Shown: piece by piece, positions 62,867 to 62,978 of the stretch
Numbering within the stretch: position 1 is the first letter of the stretch
Layout: every line of letters begins with the position of its first letter
Position numbers and translations under genes: made by a program
Notes under the pieces: model-generated
The model's input: only the letters and a program-made list of their open reading frames with translations
Database searches by the model: none
What the model was told of the DNA's origin: nothing
Origin: Neomegalonema sp.
Lineage (GTDB): Bacteria; Pseudomonadota; Alphaproteobacteria; Rhodobacterales; Rhodobacteraceae
NCBI GenBank assembly: GCA_022760355.1
Contig: JALEGB010000008.1
Span: forward strand, 1 to 62,978
Length of the DNA stretch: 62,978 nt
Direction: 5' to 3'

Positions 62867-62882
62867 CCAGGCCCAACCGCTC

Positions 62883-62978
62883 CTAGAGTGATTTCAAATC
62901 GAATGCGTGCATTCGATGGCTCGGAAATCGCGACAACTCAAAGAGATAGAGCATTTTCATGACCGCAATTGTTTCGAA
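62883..62978 (+). repeat. Alphaproteobacterial intergenic repeat, copy C (partial)
   Basis: Begins CTAGAGTGATTTC, contains the palindrome TCGAATGC/GCATTCGA, a core GGAAATCGCGACAACTCAAA then GAGATAGAGC, and continues out of the window. It aligns over most of its length with copy A (28069-28174). Confidence 0.8.

Overview
This is about 63 kb of chromosome from an alphaproteobacterium. The evidence is the high-GC coding bias together with genes typical of that class: a divK-pleD pair, a FYDLN-type acidic protein (TIGR02300), DUF3572, DUF1194 and DUF983 proteins, a rpoD/dnaG neighbourhood, bactofilin, and ethylmalonyl-CoA pathway enzymes. I cannot fix the order or genus. I see no prophage, insertion sequence, integrase or CRISPR array. 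The window is mostly core genome with patches of accessory surface and stress functions.

Layout. 1-4.4 kb: 3' end of a gene with 36-bp coding repeats, an amidase, a family 2 glycosyltransferase and a small TPR protein. 4.4-18 kb: rpoD, dnaG, ethylmalonyl-CoA mutase (B12-dependent), an MsbA-type ABC exporter, an EamA transporter, parC and an AI-2E family membrane protein. 18-25.3 kb: an SDR, a twin-transmembrane protein and the PduO-type cobalamin adenosyltransferase; then a GDPD enzyme, a membrane-anchored TIR protein, rpmG, and a DUF983-Nudix-MFS operon. 25.5-30.4 kb: a four-gene EF-hand / ECF sigma / probable anti-sigma / Spy-like operon, then pleD and divK. 30.6-33.7 kb: a zinc metalloprotease, an intracellular PHB depolymerase, the acidic FYDLN protein and tRNA-Ala(GGC). 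33.9-42.3 kb: ahcY-metK, an HD hydrolase, two TadE/G pseudopilin-like genes, ychF, bactofilin, a LURP-one-like protein and a DUF1194 protein. 42.4-53.3 kb: queG, a signal peptidase, a four-gene CDP-sugar operon, a CmcI-type methyltransferase, two paralogous CARDB/peptidoglycan-binding proteins, a zinc alcohol dehydrogenase and a sugar epimerase/reductase. 53.4-63 kb: an L,D-transpeptidase, crotonyl-CoA carboxylase/reductase, a nucleotidyltransferase with an overlapping small gene, an EF-hand protein, YegP, an SLC13 transporter, ManC and a second methyltransferase.

How they fit together. Ethylmalonyl-CoA mutase, crotonyl-CoA carboxylase/reductase, cobalamin adenosyltransferase and PHB depolymerase belong to one metabolic theme: C2/PHB assimilation through the ethylmalonyl-CoA pathway with adenosylcobalamin. 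QueG is another B12 enzyme. AhcY and MetK form the methyl cycle that feeds the several SAM-dependent methyltransferases. RfbF, RfbG, a C-methyltransferase and an RfbC-like epimerase, plus the reductase near 52.5-53.3 kb, look like a route to a C-methylated CDP-deoxysugar.

The non-coding signals most worth following are a leader before ahcY-metK with two hairpins and a competing or pseudoknot pairing, a 12-bp perfect hairpin that buries the ribosome binding site of tadE, an orphan intrinsic terminator near 14.05 kb, and structured alphaproteobacterial intergenic repeats, two of which supply the stop codon of the adjacent gene.
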